The position numbers and the translations under genes were made by a program. The notes beneath the pieces are model-generated. The model made no database searches. It saw only the letters and a program-made list of their open reading frames with translations, and had not been told where the DNA came from. A stretch of 64,000 nt of DNA from Halomonas sp. PR-M31 (GTDB taxonomy: Bacteria; Pseudomonadota; Gammaproteobacteria; Pseudomonadales; Halomonadaceae). The DNA lies in assembly GCF_001039575.1 (NCBI RefSeq), contig NZ_JIBT01000024.1, positions 38,484-102,483 of the forward strand, given 5' to 3'. Positions 62,211 to 64,000 of the stretch are shown here, one piece after another (the stretch's first letter is position 1; the number at the start of each line of letters is the position of its first letter).

Positions 62211-62436
62211 TTTCTCGCCGTTAAAACACTTTTGCGCCACGGCCTCTACTCATCGCCGTGGCGAACTCGTCATGTCATCGCGTATTCTTTGCTTCCCTTC
62301 CGTCGTGCTGTCTCTTTCTTTTCATAATTCGACTTTGGTCGCATGCGCTTGAGACCTGTATTGTGCATTGCAGCAGGTTTCCGGGGTGTAACACGCACGC
62401 TGGGCCTATACGTTGCAATCGACGCGGAGTCTCGCA
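62211..62436. other. Gap with a 9-base hairpin
   Basis: I find no gene here. A perfect 9-base stem (CGCCACGGC at 62235-62243 with GCCGTGGCG at 62255-62263) lies 24 bases after the zinc-ribbon gene but lacks a T-run, so it is at best a weak terminator. The promoter for the patatin gene should also lie here. Confidence 0.35.
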
Positions 62437-63489
62437 ATGTGGCAGAAACTCGCAGGTTTGATGGGCGGTTCGTCCGTTCCCGAGGTCAGTCTTGCCTTGC
62501 AGGGTGGTGGCGCCCATGGCGCTTATACCTGGGGAGTGCTGGATCGCTTGCTCGAAGAAGGTTGGCGCATCGAGGGCGTCAGTGGTACCAGCGCAGGGGC
62601 AATGAATGCGGTCGCTTTGGCTCAAGGGTGGATGAACGACGGTGCGGCAGGTGCCCGGCAATCCTTGTCGGACTTCTGGCAAGCGGTTGCGAATCGCGCC
62701 CCGTTTCACATGAATTTTCTGCAGCAAATCGATCCCAATGGCGACGCGGCCATGCCCGCCTCGATGCACATGATGCAGGCACTCACCAAGATGCTCTCGC
62801 CCTATCAATTCAATCCGCTGGATATCAATCCTCTGCGGGATATCCTGCAGGAACAGTTCGATTTCGAGCGCCTGCAACAAGACTGTCCGCTCAAACTCTT
62901 CATCGCTGCCACTCATGTCGGCACTGGTAAAGTGAAGCTGTTCGAAAACCAGGAAATCAGCGAGAAGGCACTGCTGGCCTCTGCCTGCCTTCCGAGTGTG
63001 CATCAGGCGGTAGAGATCGAGGGTGAGTACTATTGGGACGGGGGTTATAGCGCCAATCCTGCGATATATCCGCTGGTTTATGATTGCAAGACCCAGGATA
63101 TTCTATTGATCCTGCTTGACTCTTTCGAGTCTGGGCCGCTTCCCCGCAGCGCCAAGGGAATTGCCAGTCGCAGTATGGATCTAGGATTTTCTTCCGGTTT
63201 TCTGCGGGAGATGCGCGCCATTTGTCAGGCGCGTAACTACATCGCTACCTCGTCATCCCGTGTCTGGCCTCGAGGGCGTCTGGAACGCCTGCTGGGGCGG
63301 CTGCGGTTTCATCTCGTCGAAGCAGACGATCTTGCAGATATGAACGGCATCAGCAAGCTCAATGCATCCTCTGACTTTATCAATCGCTTACGCGATCTTG
63401 GACGGAATAGAGCCCAGCGCTGGCTGGCAAACAACCAGCGTTCACTGGGGCATAAAGCGTCGGTACAAATAGAGCGGCTCTTTACGTGA
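62437..63489 (+). CDS. Patatin-like phospholipase (RssA/ExoU family)
   Basis: The 350-residue patatin has the oxyanion loop LALQGGGAHGAYTWGVLDRLL, the nucleophile elbow GVSGTSAGAMNAVAL (GxSxG) and the Asp of the dyad in YYWDGGYSANPA (DGG). It hydrolyses lipid esters. There is no signal peptide, so it is cytoplasmic or peripheral. I chose ATG 62437 with GGAG before it; an in-frame start 8 codons upstream is possible. Confidence 0.9.
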   Translation: MWQKLAGLMGGSSVPEVSLALQGGGAHGAYTWGVLDRLLEEGWRIEGVSGTSAGAMNAVALAQGWMNDGAAGARQSLSDFWQAVANRAPFHMNFLQQIDPNGDAAMPASMHMMQALTKMLSPYQFNPLDINPLRDILQEQFDFERLQQDCPLKLFIAATHVGTGKVKLFENQEISEKALLASACLPSVHQAVEIEGEYYWDGGYSANPAIYPLVYDCKTQDILLILLDSFESGPLPRSAKGIASRSMDLGFSSGFLREMRAICQARNYIATSSSRVWPRGRLERLLGRLRFHLVEADDLADMNGISKLNASSDFINRLRDLGRNRAQRWLANNQRSLGHKASVQIERLFT

Positions 63490-63530
63490 ATTGCTCCACC
63501 TGAGCCGCTCCTGGCGTTTTTATCTTCCCG

Positions 63531-64000
63531 TTACAACAGTTCTTCCGCCGCCAGGGCCAGGCGGGAGCGCTCCACGCTCTTCAAGGTGACGTGGCCGGCA
63601 TTGGGCCAGTCGCGAAAACGCTCGACCACCGCCGCCATGCCACAGGTATTGGTAGTGAGATAGGGCGTGTCGATCTGACCGACATTGCCCAGGCAGACGA
63701 TTTTGGTATTGCGCCCGGCCCGAGTGATCAAGGATTTGAGCTGTTTCGGAGTAAAGTTCTGCGCCTCGTCGATGATCAGGAAGGTATCGTTCAGCGTGCG
63801 CCCCCGCATGAAAGTGGGGGAGCGTATCTGCACTCGAGCGCCGATCAATTGGCGGGTGGCGCCCTCGCTCCAGCTGGAGGTGCCGTCCCTCTCGTCCCTC
63901 AGCAGATTGTCCATGTTGTCGTGGAACGCCCCCATCCAGGGCGACATCTTCTCCTCTTCGGTGCCCGGCAAAAAGCCGATGTCCTCCCCCATGGGGATCG
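63531..64000 (-). CDS. PhoH-family ATPase (5' end outside the window)
   Basis: Only the C-terminal part (about 156 residues) is present. It includes MGEDIGFLPGTEEEKMSPWM, GRTLNDTFLIIDEAQNFTPKQLKSLITRAG (Walker B DEAQN) and KIVCLGNVGQIDTPYLTTNTCG. The N-terminal P-loop lies beyond base 64000. PhoH-like proteins are cytoplasmic ATPases, some fused to a PIN nuclease; whether this one is cannot be seen. Confidence 0.93.
   Translation of the reverse strand, partial: IPMGEDIGFLPGTEEEKMSPWMGAFHDNMDNLLRDERDGTSSWSEGATRQLIGARVQIRSPTFMRGRTLNDTFLIIDEAQNFTPKQLKSLITRAGRNTKIVCLGNVGQIDTPYLTTNTCGMAAVVERFRDWPNAGHVTLKSVERSRLALAAEELL

Noticed and set aside
62235..62263. Hairpin after the zinc-ribbon gene as an intrinsic terminator
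   Set aside because: The stem is good but there is no T-run on either side; left as a noted hairpin only.
1..64000. tRNA, rRNA, insertion sequence, integrase or phage genes
   Set aside because: I looked for such features by reading and recognised none. A covariance-model scan would be needed to exclude small RNAs.

Overview
The window looks like the chromosome of a halophilic gammaproteobacterium of the Halomonas group. The evidence is the ectoine and hydroxyectoine degradation genes (doe and eut), an NhaD-type sodium/proton antiporter, an Entner-Doudoroff operon, phenylalanine/tyrosine catabolism genes and moderately high GC. No rRNA, tRNA, CRISPR array, transposase or integrase was seen. 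All assignments come from reading protein sequences and motifs, with no database search.

Layout. 0-8.9 kb: compatible-solute catabolism (end of doeB, doeX, doeC, doeD, eutB, eutC). It is interrupted by a divergently oriented cbpA-cbpM chaperone pair and by nhaD. 8.9-13.4 kb: an AT-rich accessory island of short genes, including two toxin-antitoxin pairs, a LysE-type exporter and a protein with a modified-base-reader-like N-terminus. At least one gene is followed by a hairpin resembling an integron attC site. 13.4-15.4 kb: small secreted or hypothetical proteins and a dehalogenase-like gene. 15.4-22.6 kb: aromatic amino acid catabolism (phhB, phhA, phhR, hppD, hmgA, fahA, maiA), with TyrR-type operators visible. 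22.6-24.7 kb: an ECF sigma/anti-sigma pair, a glycosyltransferase and a secreted Cys-rich repeat protein. 24.8-32.9 kb: a YnjBCD-type ABC transporter with a kinase-like neighbour, then small enzymes. 33-42 kb: envelope and transport genes (DUF748, NfeD-slipin, DMT, SulP, Usp, RidA). 42.1-57.1 kb: one long minus-strand operon for an aryl-polyene-type pigment (chain-length factor, ACP, ligase-dehydratase, glycosyl- and acyltransferase, ammonia lyase, LolA-like carriers, MMPL exporter, oxidoreductase, KS, DH, KR). 57.3-61.2 kb: hexR divergent from zwf-pgl-eda. 61.2-64 kb: a DUF938 protein, a zinc-ribbon protein, a patatin and the end of a phoH gene.

A cross-cutting observation is that eight genes carry nine frame breaks (doeD, eutB, eutC, the dehalogenase, two glycosyltransferases, the DUF3261 lipoprotein and twice in the chain-length factor). 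Seven of the nine are repaired by adding back one G just 5' of a GCG, read on the plus strand or its complement. This points to systematic base loss in the sequence rather than to widespread gene decay. I list these genes as frameshifted but give their full reconstructed extents.
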